Below the pieces are notes generated by a model. It saw nothing but the letters and a program-made list of their open reading frames with translations. It was not told where the DNA came from and searched no databases. Below are positions 45,392 through 56,390 of a DNA stretch of 64,000 bases, in pieces. Positions within the stretch are counted from its first letter, which is position 1; every line of letters begins with the position of its first letter. Source of the stretch: Pilatotrama ljubarskyi (taxonomy: Eukaryota > Basidiomycota > Agaricomycetes > Polyporales > Polyporaceae); the NCBI GenBank assembly GCA_022385805.1, contig MU277699.1, forward strand, positions 62,001 to 126,000, read 5' to 3'. The position numbers were made by a program, and so were the translations under genes.

Positions 45392-48300
45392 TTACAGCTC
45401 CTGATGCAACGGGGGCGGCGGAGGCGCGGACGTCTCTTCGTCCACAATCTCCTGCTTCAGGTTCTGTGCGACCGCATCGGAGTCTGCCTTCTTGGCTACA
45501 TCCTCCGGGGACGACGTCTTGCCGCCTTCCAGATCGGCTACACGGTTCAGGGCCTCCTCGACCTCCTCCTTTCCGCGGCCGATCACGACCGGGGGCACGT
45601 TCACGTCCGCGGGTGACTGTGTATGCTCCGGGAGCGCGCTCTCCTCAATAGGCAAGATCGAGACCGTCTCGTCTCCCGTCGCCGGGGGCTCCTCATCAGA
45701 GGCCTCCTCGGGAGTCCCGAAGGCGCGAGCGCCGTTACGGTTGATCCGTCGGAGACGTGTCTGGAATCCAGCCACCACATCCTCTACTTCATTCTGGAGG
45801 TCTGCGATAGCGGGAAGAACCGGGTTGATAGGCGGCGACGGGTGGGTGCCGTCCTGCACAGACTGCACATGGGCAGTGAAATTGTCGCCCTCTATGGCGC
45901 CGATGGATATAAGCGGCGTATATACGTGGCAGTCATCGAAGCTACTTACTCCGTGCAAGGTCGTGGTAGCGTTGCCAGTCCATGTAGGTGACATCGTCAA
46001 GGTACGCGTAGTCGAGCCCGATGTCGGCCTGCGCTCTGTCGACAATATCCTTGATTTCATCGGTCACCTTCTTGACCTAGCAAAGACGTCAATTTCACAT
46101 GCTGCGGCGTGACGGAGGACTCATACCTCGGCGAGCTCCTGGTCCAGGACGCCCTGGTACCAGCCGTTGACAACAGCCTCGGTTTGGTGGAGACGCTCGG
46201 TGAACTTATCCTCGACCTTGGATATGACACGCGCCCAGATGGCCTTCTTCTCCTCGTTTGCCCTGCCTTCCTTTTGCAGGTTGGCCATGTACTTCTCCGC
46301 GCCGCGTAGGAACTTCTCCGCGTCCTCAACGAGATCTTCTATCTCCTTTCGGATTTGCGTGTTCTCCTTCAACTCGGCAGCAGCAGCCTTACGAAGAGCA
46401 ACGAGGGCCTTGCGAAGGGCCTTCTTGTTGGCGGAGATGCGCTCGGCGAGCATGCGCTCCCATTCAGAGTGCCTCCGCTCGAGCTCCTCGCGATTCTTCG
46501 CGTTCTTCTCACGACGGGCGCGCAGCCGGGCCTCCTTCTCCTCCTCGGTCTCGGTCTCCGTCGGCGGAGCGGCGGCGACAGATGAGGAAGTGGCCTCCGG
46601 CTCCGCAACGAGGAGGTCCTCCGCGAGACCGAGTTCGGCCTTGAACGCCTCCAGGTCCGGATCTGAGAGCTTCTCCAACAGCTTAGGATCAGGCTCCGCG
46701 ACGGGGCTGACGATCGAAGAGAGGGAGTCGGCGACAGGTGCAAGGGCCTGCGTGACCGTGACAGAAGCCTCCTCGGATGCGGAAGAGGCAATAGACTTGG
46801 CCGAAGAAGCGGAGGCAGCGGCAGCGTCGGTCACGGAACTCGCTGCGGATGACAGGGCGAATCCGGCGCCGCGGACAGCCCCGGTTGCACTTTCACCCAA
46901 GCTCGAGACGGCCGCAGACATGTCTGGGATGACAGATGAGGCCGCCTCCACGGGCGCGTGGACTGCAGACCCGGCCGCCGAAGCCAATGAAGACGCGGAG
47001 TAGGATACCGTATCACTTGCGGCTGAAACAACAGACGACAGAGATGGTGACGCGACCGCTGAGATCGGGGAGGCGGTGGACTTGAGCGCGTCGGACCTGC
47101 TCGACACCACAGACGACGCCTTGTCAGCTGCGACCGACACCGATTCGGTGGCTCCAGAGGTCTGAAGAACAGCCGGTGCAATCTCTGAACTGGTCACCAG
47201 CTCTGGCAGCTGGTTAGAGGCGCTGGGCAAGAGATCGTCGGCTGCAGTCGAGTCAGGAATAGCGGTTGTACCGGAAACAGCTGAGGAAGCAACGGAGGCC
47301 AATGTGGAAGACAGCCGTACGGAAGCCTTGGACGCTTGGGAAGTGGCCTTGGAGAGCTGTGAAGACGCCGCGCTACGAACTTGGGAGACCGAGGGCGCTT
47401 GGGGCTTCCCGCTCATTTCCTTTACGTGCTCCCAGATCTTCTGGACATGCGGGTCCACATATTGTCTTCGTTGCTCCCCGAGCAAGGCTAGCAGCTGCGC
47501 AGCAAGGACCTTTGCCTTCTCCCACATAGGGCGAGCGTACGGTCGCGCGCGCTGATATCCGTCGTACGTCCTCTGGGCGGCAAGGGCGACGTAGGGGCGT
47601 GCCTTGTGTTGCCACTGATCCAGTGTAGCGGTTGCTTGACGGATATAGGGCCCAAGGTAACGTTCGTACTCTTGCTCGGCACGGGACCGATAGGGTGCGG
47701 TCTGGGCGTCAAGCTTCATGAGCTGCGGCACAGCGTACTGATAATACAGCGGGACGACGCGCTTGTTCCACTGGGGCACCACGCGTGCGTCGAATTCCTT
47801 TTGTGCCCGGGCGGCGATTGGCTTCGCCGTGCGGACCGCATAGTCGGCATACGGCTTGGCCTTCTCGACATACGGTGCGACGGACGGATGAGCGAGCGCG
47901 TGCTGGATGGGAGGGAGGATGTACGGTTCGATGACCAAACGGCGGTATTCATGGAGGCCTCGGCAAATGGGGGACCTCAGTTGCTCGTCGTCCGGGCATA
48001 CCGAAAGGGTATAGATGGTAAACCACAGTAGGAAGCCCCGGAACAGAAGCTCGACGATTCCAGTGGACTTGCCACCGGACCTCTTCTACAAGTGTCTGGT
48101 CAGCGGCGTTGCGGGAAGTCACGGCACACAAGCTTACCTTACCGCCCTTCTTCTGTTTCTGCTTGACTTTGGATTTTGTGGATTTGGACGATGCGTTCAC
48201 CTGTAGTCAGACCCGGACTGTCAGTGACATGCCTATTGGAAATGCGCCCAATAGCAACGTGCTGGAGGCCGAACGCAGAATGAGGTTGACAGCCGCATCA

Positions 48301-48930
48301 AGCGGAGAAAAATGGTGGGTGTTCTGTTTCATGAACAATCTACAACATTGCCCAGTGGCGCTAACATGATGCGTTCCCGGTTTCGAGCACATGTGCCCAG
48401 TAGGCCATGTGTTTGGGCCTAGCGATGCGCTCTCCTTGCACACCAACCCGGGCCACATGTATAGGCATCCCTGATGAGACAGTCCGAGGCCACTACACCT
48501 CCATACTTTGCAATGTGTTTGCGGCTTAGAAGAGCGTGGTCCAGCACGCGACGCAGTGCGGGGTCATAGCCACAGCGACAGGAACGGCGGCAGAGTGAAG
48601 GTGGCCCGATTGCAAAAATCTTGACACACGAAGGCTTATGCGGTCCAGCCAGAGACACGGGGCCTGCGTAGGAGTCGCGCGACTCTGACGGGAACCACAG
48701 CGGCGTTGGACGGGCGTTCAGGTTGCTGACAGACTTACCGCTTTGTCCACATCCGCATCGACCGAGTTAGCGGCTGAATCGACGGTGCTTCCATTCACGA
48801 GCGGACTGGGTTTGTCGGGTACGTTTTGTGGGTCTTGGTTGGCCTTCTTCGCGAGGCGCGGGATGGGTTGTGCGGAATGCGTGCGCGAAGCGGGCGCGGG
48901 CGGAGCAGGGGTGCGTCGTGTGACGACCAT
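45392..48930 (-). CDS. Large membrane-anchored coiled-coil protein of unknown function
   Basis: Exons 48930-48739, 48200-48138, 48085-46127, 46076-45950 and 45891-45392 close to 946 residues. The N-terminal about 90 residues are basic and disordered (KSKVKQKQKKGGK). One hydrophobic segment (VELLFRGFLLWFTIYTLSV) is followed by a region of repeated amphipathic, Tyr/Pro-spaced helices (APYVEKAKPYADYAVRTAKP), reminiscent of apolipoprotein-like lipid-binding repeats. A Ser/Ala-rich linker comes next, and then a charged coiled coil (EELERRHSEWERMLAERISA). The C-terminus is acidic. ER or lipid-droplet location is inference from this pattern. No named family is recognised. The first intron is 538 nt, about nine times the window norm, so exon 1 deserves RNA support. 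Confidence 0.75.
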
Positions 48931-49205
48931 GGTGGGCGGAAGAGAGAAGTGCACCAGGCAGACTGTATGCGCGAATGCAGAGCAGATGAAACTAGAGAGC
49001 GAGGGGCATCCAAGAACGAGTGGAGTAGGAGTCGTGAGCAAGCTCGAGCACGCCGTTCAACTTGGCCGCTGCACGCATTAGGCGCCCGCGACGTGTAATG
49101 TGTTTGCCTCTGTTTGGCCCCGCGTCGTCATCGACACTGCCGCCCTCCTCCTGGACCGCTCGACCATCGACCATCACCAGCTAGCCGCGTCCCACGACGT
49201 CGGAC
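48931..49205. promoter_or_regulatory. Divergent promoter, membrane coiled-coil gene / disordered protein gene
   Basis: Start codons of two divergent genes are 275 bp apart, so this short segment must act as a two-way promoter. I see no TATA box. Confidence 0.5.
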
Positions 49206-51227
49206 ATGGTTCCTCCGTCGTCCAAGCCGCTGACGACGTACTCACGCCGTCGGACGCGTGCCAGACAGTCCGCCCAGGATGTCAGCCAGTCATCACCCAT
49301 TCGCCCGCTCAGCCCCGATACAGAGGACGTGAGTTTCGCACTCATGGCTCAGAGGATGAACAAACGCGCGCGTTTTGCCGCCGGTCCTGAGAGGACCGAA
49401 GCTGGAGCATCTGTCCAGCTCATTGGTGAAGAAGGAGAGGCCAGACCGACAAAGCGTACGAAGGCACTCCAAGCGGAACGTTCGCAGCTAACGCTCGGCG
49501 ACGATCCTCTGACGGGTGACTATATGCTGGATGACTTTGCTCAGACTGGCCCTCAGCTCTCCACGCCGCTTCAGGCTGCACCGTCTGACCACTCGATGTT
49601 TCCATGTTCTGTCGCGCGACCACCTACCGCCGACCCAGACGGACTCTCGCCGCTCCCGGTTGCCAAACGGATACTCTCGCGCACTAGCTCTCGGAATTTC
49701 AAGGAGAATGCTGGTCGACGTGGAACCCGGTCTTTGGCATCACCCTTCAACAGTCGTCCTGGCTCTCGCGCTGCTTCTCCCGACAAGGGCACCAGAAAGC
49801 GCCCCGGGCACCATGTCAAATCTCGCACTCTTTCTCAGTCTGGCGCGTTGAAGGAGAAGGTAGTAGACCGCAATGTACCTTCTGCTGCACGTCCGACTCT
49901 CCCGGATCCTACTGGTGCAAGTAACCACGAATCGCAGCTGAGAGCGGCAGCCCACAATCGCGCTAGCTCCATTCCTACCCTCAAGCCGAGTCTTGATCAG
50001 ATTGCTTCTGACGCTTGGCTGGTACCTCCGAAGGCGCTTTCTCGGTCTCCCTCAGCATTAGACTCTGACGCGGAAGGCGACAAGCTGCACGACATGATCC
50101 CGGATATAGAACATCCATCTTTCTACCGCGATGTGCCAGCTCAGATTTCCACACCTCCGCGCAGGCAACGTAGCGCTACCGTGGGTGTTTGGGCGCGTGG
50201 CCTCATGCCTCAAATCGATGCCGACCCGCCTACTCCTGTTCACAGCTTCCGGTACGATAGCGATGTGGACATGACAGATTCTAGCCGCGCCGGGTCTCCC
50301 TTGGAATCCCGCCCTAGCCGTGCCGGCCCGCCTCGTCGACGGCGTCGGACCATTGTCCACCTGCCTAGCGACAGCCTGTTCTCTTCGTCACTCGATTTTT
50401 ATGCATTGATGTCCGAGACGGAGCGCTTTCCCCGCCCACCTGCCTCAACGGGTTGTCATTCCCCTGACTTCGCTCTGCCTGTGATGGAGTCTGACCTTGC
50501 ACCTGCTTTCTCTCTCCCCAACTCTCCTGCTGAGGGGATCCGCCGGACTAGCTCTGATCGCACTGCAACTTTGGCTCGCCGTGGCTCTTCTGGACTGGAC
50601 TGGCCCGCTGCGCCTGATGAGGGCAACAAGGATCTTCCTGTACAGCCTCCGTCTTCCCCTAGCTGCGGACCTCCTGCTGGTAATCCCTGCGACGTGGACG
50701 GGGATGAGCTCCTAGACTTATTCTCGGTCCTCGGTTTAGACGGTGAGTGCCCGTTTGTCCGCGGGCGCAGCATCGGATTTCGGAGCATATGCAATGCATG
50801 GACCTTGCGGGTGAACAGGATATTGCTTACTCACCGCCTCGTTCATACAGAGGATGAGAAATGGGGCGCTGTCGGCGGGGTCGACGATTCGGGCATAGCG
50901 TTCTCGCTGCCAAGCCTGGCGTCGTCCAAGGGCGCCCGCGTCAGACGCAAGCGCGGCGACACCATCCGCGCTTCCGACTTTGCGAAGATGCCTACATCCG
51001 CGTCCTTCGACGGCAGGACTAGCTCCGGTCTCGCTGGACCGCAACGCATCCCGCCTCGGCGCACGCGCTCCGGTACCGTCACGCAGGCTTCGAGCTCCGG
51101 CAGCGGCAGGAGGAAGCACGAGGGCTGGCCGACCATCAAAATGCGGACCACTGAAGAGCCGCTCCGTGTGGACGGGGAAGATGCGGACGACGAATTACTC
51201 CTGAAGGACGGCGATGTGGTGGAATGA
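49206..51227 (+). CDS. Large Ser/Pro/Arg-rich disordered protein, unknown function
   Basis: ATG at 49206. Two exons (49206-50742 and 50851-51227) give 637 residues. The 108-nt intron (GTGAGT donor, CATACAG acceptor) is in frame and lacks stops, so a 673-residue read-through product is formally possible. The protein is almost wholly low-complexity, with many S/T-P and R-x-x-S sites. It has clusters such as PVAKRILSRTSSRNFKENAG and PPRRRRRTIVHLPSDSLFSS and an acidic patch (CDVDGDELLDLFSVLGLD). The abundance of S/T-P sites would fit a nuclear protein controlled by proline-directed kinases, but this is inference. No domain is recognised. Confidence 0.72.
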   Translation: MVPPSSKPLTTYSRRRTRARQSAQDVSQSSPIRPLSPDTEDVSFALMAQRMNKRARFAAGPERTEAGASVQLIGEEGEARPTKRTKALQAERSQLTLGDDPLTGDYMLDDFAQTGPQLSTPLQAAPSDHSMFPCSVARPPTADPDGLSPLPVAKRILSRTSSRNFKENAGRRGTRSLASPFNSRPGSRAASPDKGTRKRPGHHVKSRTLSQSGALKEKVVDRNVPSAARPTLPDPTGASNHESQLRAAAHNRASSIPTLKPSLDQIASDAWLVPPKALSRSPSALDSDAEGDKLHDMIPDIEHPSFYRDVPAQISTPPRRQRSATVGVWARGLMPQIDADPPTPVHSFRYDSDVDMTDSSRAGSPLESRPSRAGPPRRRRRTIVHLPSDSLFSSSLDFYALMSETERFPRPPASTGCHSPDFALPVMESDLAPAFSLPNSPAEGIRRTSSDRTATLARRGSSGLDWPAAPDEGNKDLPVQPPSSPSCGPPAGNPCDVDGDELLDLFSVLGLDGECPFVRGRSIGFRSICNAWTLRVNRILLTHRLVHTEDEKWGAVGGVDDSGIAFSLPSLASSKGARVRRKRGDTIRASDFAKMPTSASFDGRTSSGLAGPQRIPPRRTRSGTVTQASSSGSGRRKHEGWPTIKMRTTEEPLRVDGEDADDELLLKDGDVVE

Positions 51228-51800
51228 ATACTGCGGTCAAGCTTTCGGACTTATGAGCAAACTCTATGATTTCCGATTCAGTCCTGTCATGCAAAGCCTC
51301 TTATCCGCCTACCTCTGACGCATACTGCAGCAGATGTGTTCCTTAGCCTCCCATTTTCTTAGCTGTAGTATCGTACATGTTTCGCTGTGTTCAGCTATAT
51401 GGCACGTTTCCGCGTCACTTCCATGTTTTCTTCCTCCTGTGTGTCGCAATTGCATTCGCTGTCGTTCCGCCTGTAATCGTTTGTCTATGAAGGTCATCGT
51501 TGTCCTCCCATACATAGTATGCTAGGACTTCGCAGACTTTTGCGTTGGAGAACGGAATTCTGTGAACCTCGATGAAGCAACTTCGGGTTTGCAACAGACT
51601 GAGCCAACACTTAGCCTAGGGTTAGGTGTAGCTGGTCGTCTCGTGACCGCAGTCTTTGCAGCGAGCGCTCCGGGACAAGCATCCTGTCCAAGAACCATCA
51701 CCATCGCTGGTCTTTACGCCTTCGGACCGCCTTATCGTGGTGTTCTTGGCTCTCCGTCTGCTGCAGCTTACCAATACCAAGGAAACCGCAAAATCAGCCT
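51228..51800. other. Intergenic upstream of SIR2
   Basis: The 573-bp gap should hold the 3' UTR of the disordered-protein gene and the SIR2 promoter. It is T-rich at 51330-51500, as expected for a fungal terminator and promoter junction. No gene is seen. Confidence 0.4.
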
Positions 51801-54669
51801 ATGCAGTCTTCACCGCCAACGCCGCCGACACCGCCCTCCCGCGGGTCCGCCGCAGGGGACCCGCCGCGGCGGACAAGCGCCGCGAAGAGAAGGGGCGCCA
51901 GCAGCAGCGTGTATGCGGCACAGCTGCGCGCGTTTCTAGAGGCGGCAGAAGTGGTCGACGTGGAGCCCGACGTAATAGAGGATCTCCTGGACGGGTTCCC
52001 GACGGACTCGCCTGACCCGGACGAGGATGGGGACGTCGATGTGGAAGAGGAAGAAGACCAGGGACCCGCGCGGGAACAGGGAGGCGCCCCGGCGGAGTCG
52101 GCCCGAGGCGTGGAAGACGCGGCGAGTGTGGATGGGGAAGAATCGGACGAGGAAGACATCGGGGAGGAGTGGGCTGCGTACCTGCAAGAAGGTATGTACT
52201 CAACGGCGTGTACGGAGTCATACTGCCTTGCTTGGGATGTCCGCCCACCACGGACGATGTGGTTGTGGTTCTGGCCACAGTGTGCGTAGGCGCTTTCCGC
52301 GTGCTGACACTTCTCCTTATGTGTGGAAGCCGAGACCGCATGGACCAAGTCAGAAGTGAAGGAGATGATGTCGACGCTCAAAGAGCAGGGTAATAGACTA
52401 TCCCGATTATTCGCATGCAGCGGACTCATGCGTTGCAGGGATGGCCGCATTCGTAACTGAATACGTCGTGCGACGGGCGATCCCGATCCCTAAACTGTTG
52501 TACGCGTTCGGCGTATGCCTCGTAAGTCCCAGCCATCTGCTGCGCGTACGTACGCCAGCTGCCGACCGCGTTCACACATTCGTTGCTCGCAGTGTCCCGA
52601 GCTCCGCGCAAAGCAGCCCCGGACGCTGCTGTACCTGCTCCGCGTGGCGCTCTCCCGAGAGTACGTCGTGCTCGCCTGTGCGATACATTGTTCCTTCACC
52701 CACATGCGCCCTCACGCGCCGCTCTTCTCCGCCCACGCTGTGTCCACACGCACGCACGACACAGGTTGGAATCGCGCGAGCGTCTGCTGACGTACAACAC
52801 GATCGACGACGTCGTCCATCTGATCCAGAACGCGCGCCGCATCCTGATCCTCACCGGCGCCGGAATCAGTCAGTTTCTTCTTCTCTTTCCTCGGCCCGTT
52901 TTGGGACGCAGGGCTTTGTGGCGCTGACAGGACGTCCGCAGGCGTCTCGTGCGGGATACCCGACTTCCGTTCTCGGAACGGGCTCTACGCTTCGCTGCAG
53001 GAGAACGGCGAGTACGATCTCGATGACCCGCAGCAGATGTCAGTCCTGTCCCGATGTGGTCCCGGAGAACGTTCGCTGATCGAGACGCACAAGGTTCGAC
53101 ATACAGTACTTCCGCGAGAACCCCGCCGGTAAGCGTCCCCCCAGACTCCCTCCCCGGCACAAGCACTGAGGTAGCCGTTCTTGGAATCCAAATACAGTCT
53201 TCTAGTCAGTGTCCGTGGAACTCCTAATCGCCTCCGTGCTAACGCCCTGCAAACGCGCAGTTCATTCGCTAGGTACGTTCTGGCGCGCGTCGTGTACACG
53301 GCTGGTCGGCTTACGGATCATGCAGCAAAATATACCCCTCGAACTTTATACCCTCGCCTTGTCATCGTTTCATCAAGCTCATAGAAGACAAGGGAAAGGT
53401 AAGCCTCCAAACTCCATTCTATAACATAGCCAACTCCGCCATCACCTGGCGAATCCTGTAGCTCCTACGAGTAAGTACAATCCAATACATCCGCTTCCGT
53501 GATCAGATATGAAAAGTGCCGGACCGACGCAGAACTACACCCAAAATATCGACACGCTCGAGACTTTAGCAGGCGTACAGCGCGTCGTGCAGTGCCATGG
53601 CTCCTTTGCGACCGCGTCCTGCATAAACTGCAAGGTCCGCGTCCCCGGGTCAGACATCGCAGACGACATTATGAATCAGCGCGTGCCTCTCTGCAAGCAC
53701 TGCAACGTCGCCCAGCCACCCGCCGTGTCCGCCAAGACAGGCAAGAAGAAGGGCAAGAAGCGGAAGGAGGGCTGGGACAGCGATGCCTCCGACGAGCCCG
53801 AGCCGCCCGCGTATCCGCCAGGGATCATGAAGGTCAGCAGGTTGCGCGAGCGCATGCACGGTGCGCCAGAGCTGACACTGCGGATCACATCCTTCCCCAG
53901 CCGGATATCACGTTCTTCGGAGAAAAGCTGGACGACGTGTTCGAACGCTCGTTGAAGGAGGACAGGCACCAGGTCGACCTGCTCATGATCATTGGCACGT
54001 CGTTGAAGGTGTCCCCTGTGTCCGATACCATCTGTGAGCCGAGCTGCGTCTCTTGCCTCACGACCGATGAGACTCACGAAACGCCTGCCCAGCGCATTTG
54101 CCACATTCCGTGCCACAGGTGATACCGACAGTCGCGTACTCGGGACCCGTGCACGCTGACACGACACGCAGATCCTCATAAACAAGACACCTATCAAACA
54201 TATCAATCCGGACGTCAGTGCTGTCACACGGATGAAACTAGGCACAACATACTGACATAGCCGTGCCGCATCAGGTCGTACTCCTGGGCAACGCGGACGA
54301 CATCGTACTCCACCTGTGTCGCAAGCTCGGCTGGGACCTCCCCGAAGTGCCTATGCCGAACCGCACCCTCGATGCCCCGAGGCCGAACCTCAAGAAGCGG
54401 CCCTCGGCAGAATTCGAGCGCGAGCCCCGACGCGTCGGGAACAGGTGAGTCTGATACCCTGCTGCTCCTCGGAACTTGGTGCTAACCGCAGCCTGCGCAG
54501 TCACGTATGGCTGTTCGAGGGTGCGGAGGGTGGCAAATGGGTCGAGGAGATCGAGCGGAGGTATCAGCCGCAGTCACAGCCAGCGGACAGCGATGCGCCG
54601 CCGAGGTCTGCGCCTTCAGCATCGGATTCGGCAGCAGAGCGTCAGGCGAAGAAGCCCAGGACGGAATAA
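51801..54669 (+). CDS. SIR2: Sir2-family NAD-dependent deacetylase (class I sirtuin) with micro-exons
   Basis: NAD-dependent protein deacetylase related to Sir2/SIRT1. I resolve 17 exons that close exactly to 592 residues. Three of these are micro-exons: 53198-53204 (7 nt), 53261-53272 (12 nt) and 53462-53470 (9 nt). They are needed to rebuild the conserved ENPAVFYSFASKIYPSNF and LLRNYTQNIDTLE. The N-terminus is acidic, followed by the conserved helix region EYVVRRAIPIPKLLYAFG. The core shows ILILTGAGIS, GIPDFRSRNGLY, NYTQNID, the catalytic His in VVQCHGSF, zinc ligands CINC and CKHC, FFGEKLDDVF, GTSLKVSPVS and LLGNADDIV. A basic insert (KKKGKKRKEGWDSDASDEPE) separates the zinc module from the Rossmann fold. 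The C-terminus is disordered and ends KKPRTE. Stop is 82 bp from the stop of the KAT14-like gene. Confidence 0.95.
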
Positions 54670-54751
54670 TGCCGTTGACAGAACGCCGTTTTCCGAACCC
54701 TGCAGTACCCATGGTACCATTGGTACGCGGCGAAGAGGGTGTTGTTGAACC

Positions 54752-56390
54752 CTACCGTCGAAGCCGGAGCCGGAACGCGTTCTTTGATTGGGGCGAGTTT
54801 GGGTCGAGGTAGTCCTCATAGAAGCCGACGATGAACTCCTCCGCCTTGAAGCCAAAGCGGTTGTAGAGCAGCTGCGCATAGACACTGAAGTAAGCGGAAG
54901 GCACGGACACGTGGAGCATATGGGGTCTACTGACCATGGCCGGGTTGTTGATCGAGACGTGCAGGGTGATGTCCTTGTTTGGGTTCCGCGAGATGAGGTG
55001 ATAGAGCATAGATCTATAACGTATCCAGTGTACCGATACACGTAGTATTCTTGGGTTAGTGTAGTGTTCCAAGACAGAGTCCGATTACATGTACTGACGT
55101 TGCTATCTGGGAATTATCCCACCCGGCGCGCACAGCGAGGTATGTGATGTAGGTCTCCTGCGGGGAGCTGAGAAACGCCGCGCCCACGACGAGCTGCTTG
55201 TACGTCGCGACGATGGTACACTTCTCAGGAGAGTAATCCAAGGCGTCGCTCACTAGAGTTCTAGTCAGAATAAGTACGTCCGAAGACGCATATAGCCACA
55301 GACCGTCGATGCCCTCCCAGAAGACCCGGGCGAGCAGGTCATGCACTTGCGGAAGGTGGCAAGCCTGCAGACTACAGTATGTAATAGGTGCATCCGCCTC
55401 TGCGACTTTTTCTCGCTCAGGGCTAAAGATCCACGATGAGGCAGATCAATCACTCTCCTCCGTCACGGTGAAAATACAGACTCACTGTGCGAGCCTGTGA
55501 TGTTCTCGAATGTCGCACATAAGCTCCATCCATGGAGTGCGAGACTCCCAGTCGACCGCAATGACTCCGCTCTGCTTGCTTGGGTTGTAGCCTTGGAGGC
55601 GGGAGAGGAAAGAGCGCTCGTACGGGGTCGTCTGTATTGCATATAGGGCATCGAGAACTTGTGGGTTGACGCTAGGAGCGGTACGTGTGGTTTGAAGGAG
55701 AGTGAGGGTCCCATGGCGTTCATATGATGGGGTTGGGCCGAGAATCAGCTTGCGCAGCGCTCGCTGCGTTTGCAGACGGTGAGTCTGGAGCGAGAGGAGA
55801 GTGGTGAAATGGACGAACAGGTTGCAATCTGCTCTTGGCGACAAGCAGATTTGACATCAGGCATCGTCGGGAGTCTGCAGAGACATGCTCGCGGATCTGT
55901 CTGGAAGTCTGCCTAGAGAGCGGTTGGAGTGTAGTGGCCTTCAGTCGGTAAGCCTTCGTCCGCATGAGGTCATGAGGAAGACACACCATCTCGTCCATCT
56001 CCTGCTTTGCCTGCAAGCAGAGCTTCTCCGCCTCCTGCAACTCCGAAAGCCAAGGCTGAATCACGGCTTCGAACGAATCGCGCCTGTCCAAGTTGTCTTC
56101 CCATTCTTGTGAGTGTTGCTCGCGTAGTGCCGCCAGAAGAGGTTCAAATGAGAGGGTTCGTAAACGGATTTCGGGTGTCTTGGACTTGGCGTCCGTCTTG
56201 GTCGTCTTTGCGCGTCCCGTATGCGTGAGCTTACGTTTCTTGAGTTTTCGGGTCTGCGTATGGAGCTCAGCCATCTTCGCATGGACCGAAATGTACCCGT
56301 ACTCACAGGGTGGCGGCGAGCATGGGAGGCCTCGTAGAAGTCAGAATCGTCTGCGGAGTTGCCCCACTCCGAACTCGAGTCGGCGCCCAT
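54752..56390 (-). CDS. KAT14/CSRP2BP-like GNAT acetyltransferase
   Basis: GNAT-fold acetyltransferase resembling animal KAT14, a subunit of the ATAC complex. The first exon 56390-56307 reads MGADSSSEWGNSADDSDFYE. The next begins near 56274 with a basic patch (RKLKKRKLTH) and a helical region. Later exons contain QGYNPSKQSGVIAVDW, CHLPQVHDLLARVFWEGID, EKCTIVATYKQLVVGAAFLS and ETYITYLAVRAGWDNSQIAT. The last exons give MLYHLISRNPNKDITLHVSI, then MLLYNRFGFKAEEFIVGFYE and KNAFRLRLRR at the stop (54752). The final NxA..LY..FGFK and LRLRR segments are the KAT14 signature. One splice around 55850-55930 was not resolved to the base. Together with SIR2 it forms a tail-to-tail deacetylase/acetyltransferase pair. 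Confidence 0.82.

Noticed and set aside
49329..49352. GTGAGT...CTCAG segment of 24 nt inside the disordered-protein gene
   Set aside because: It has good donor and acceptor sequences and is in frame, but 24 nt is too short for spliceosomal removal, so it is kept as coding.
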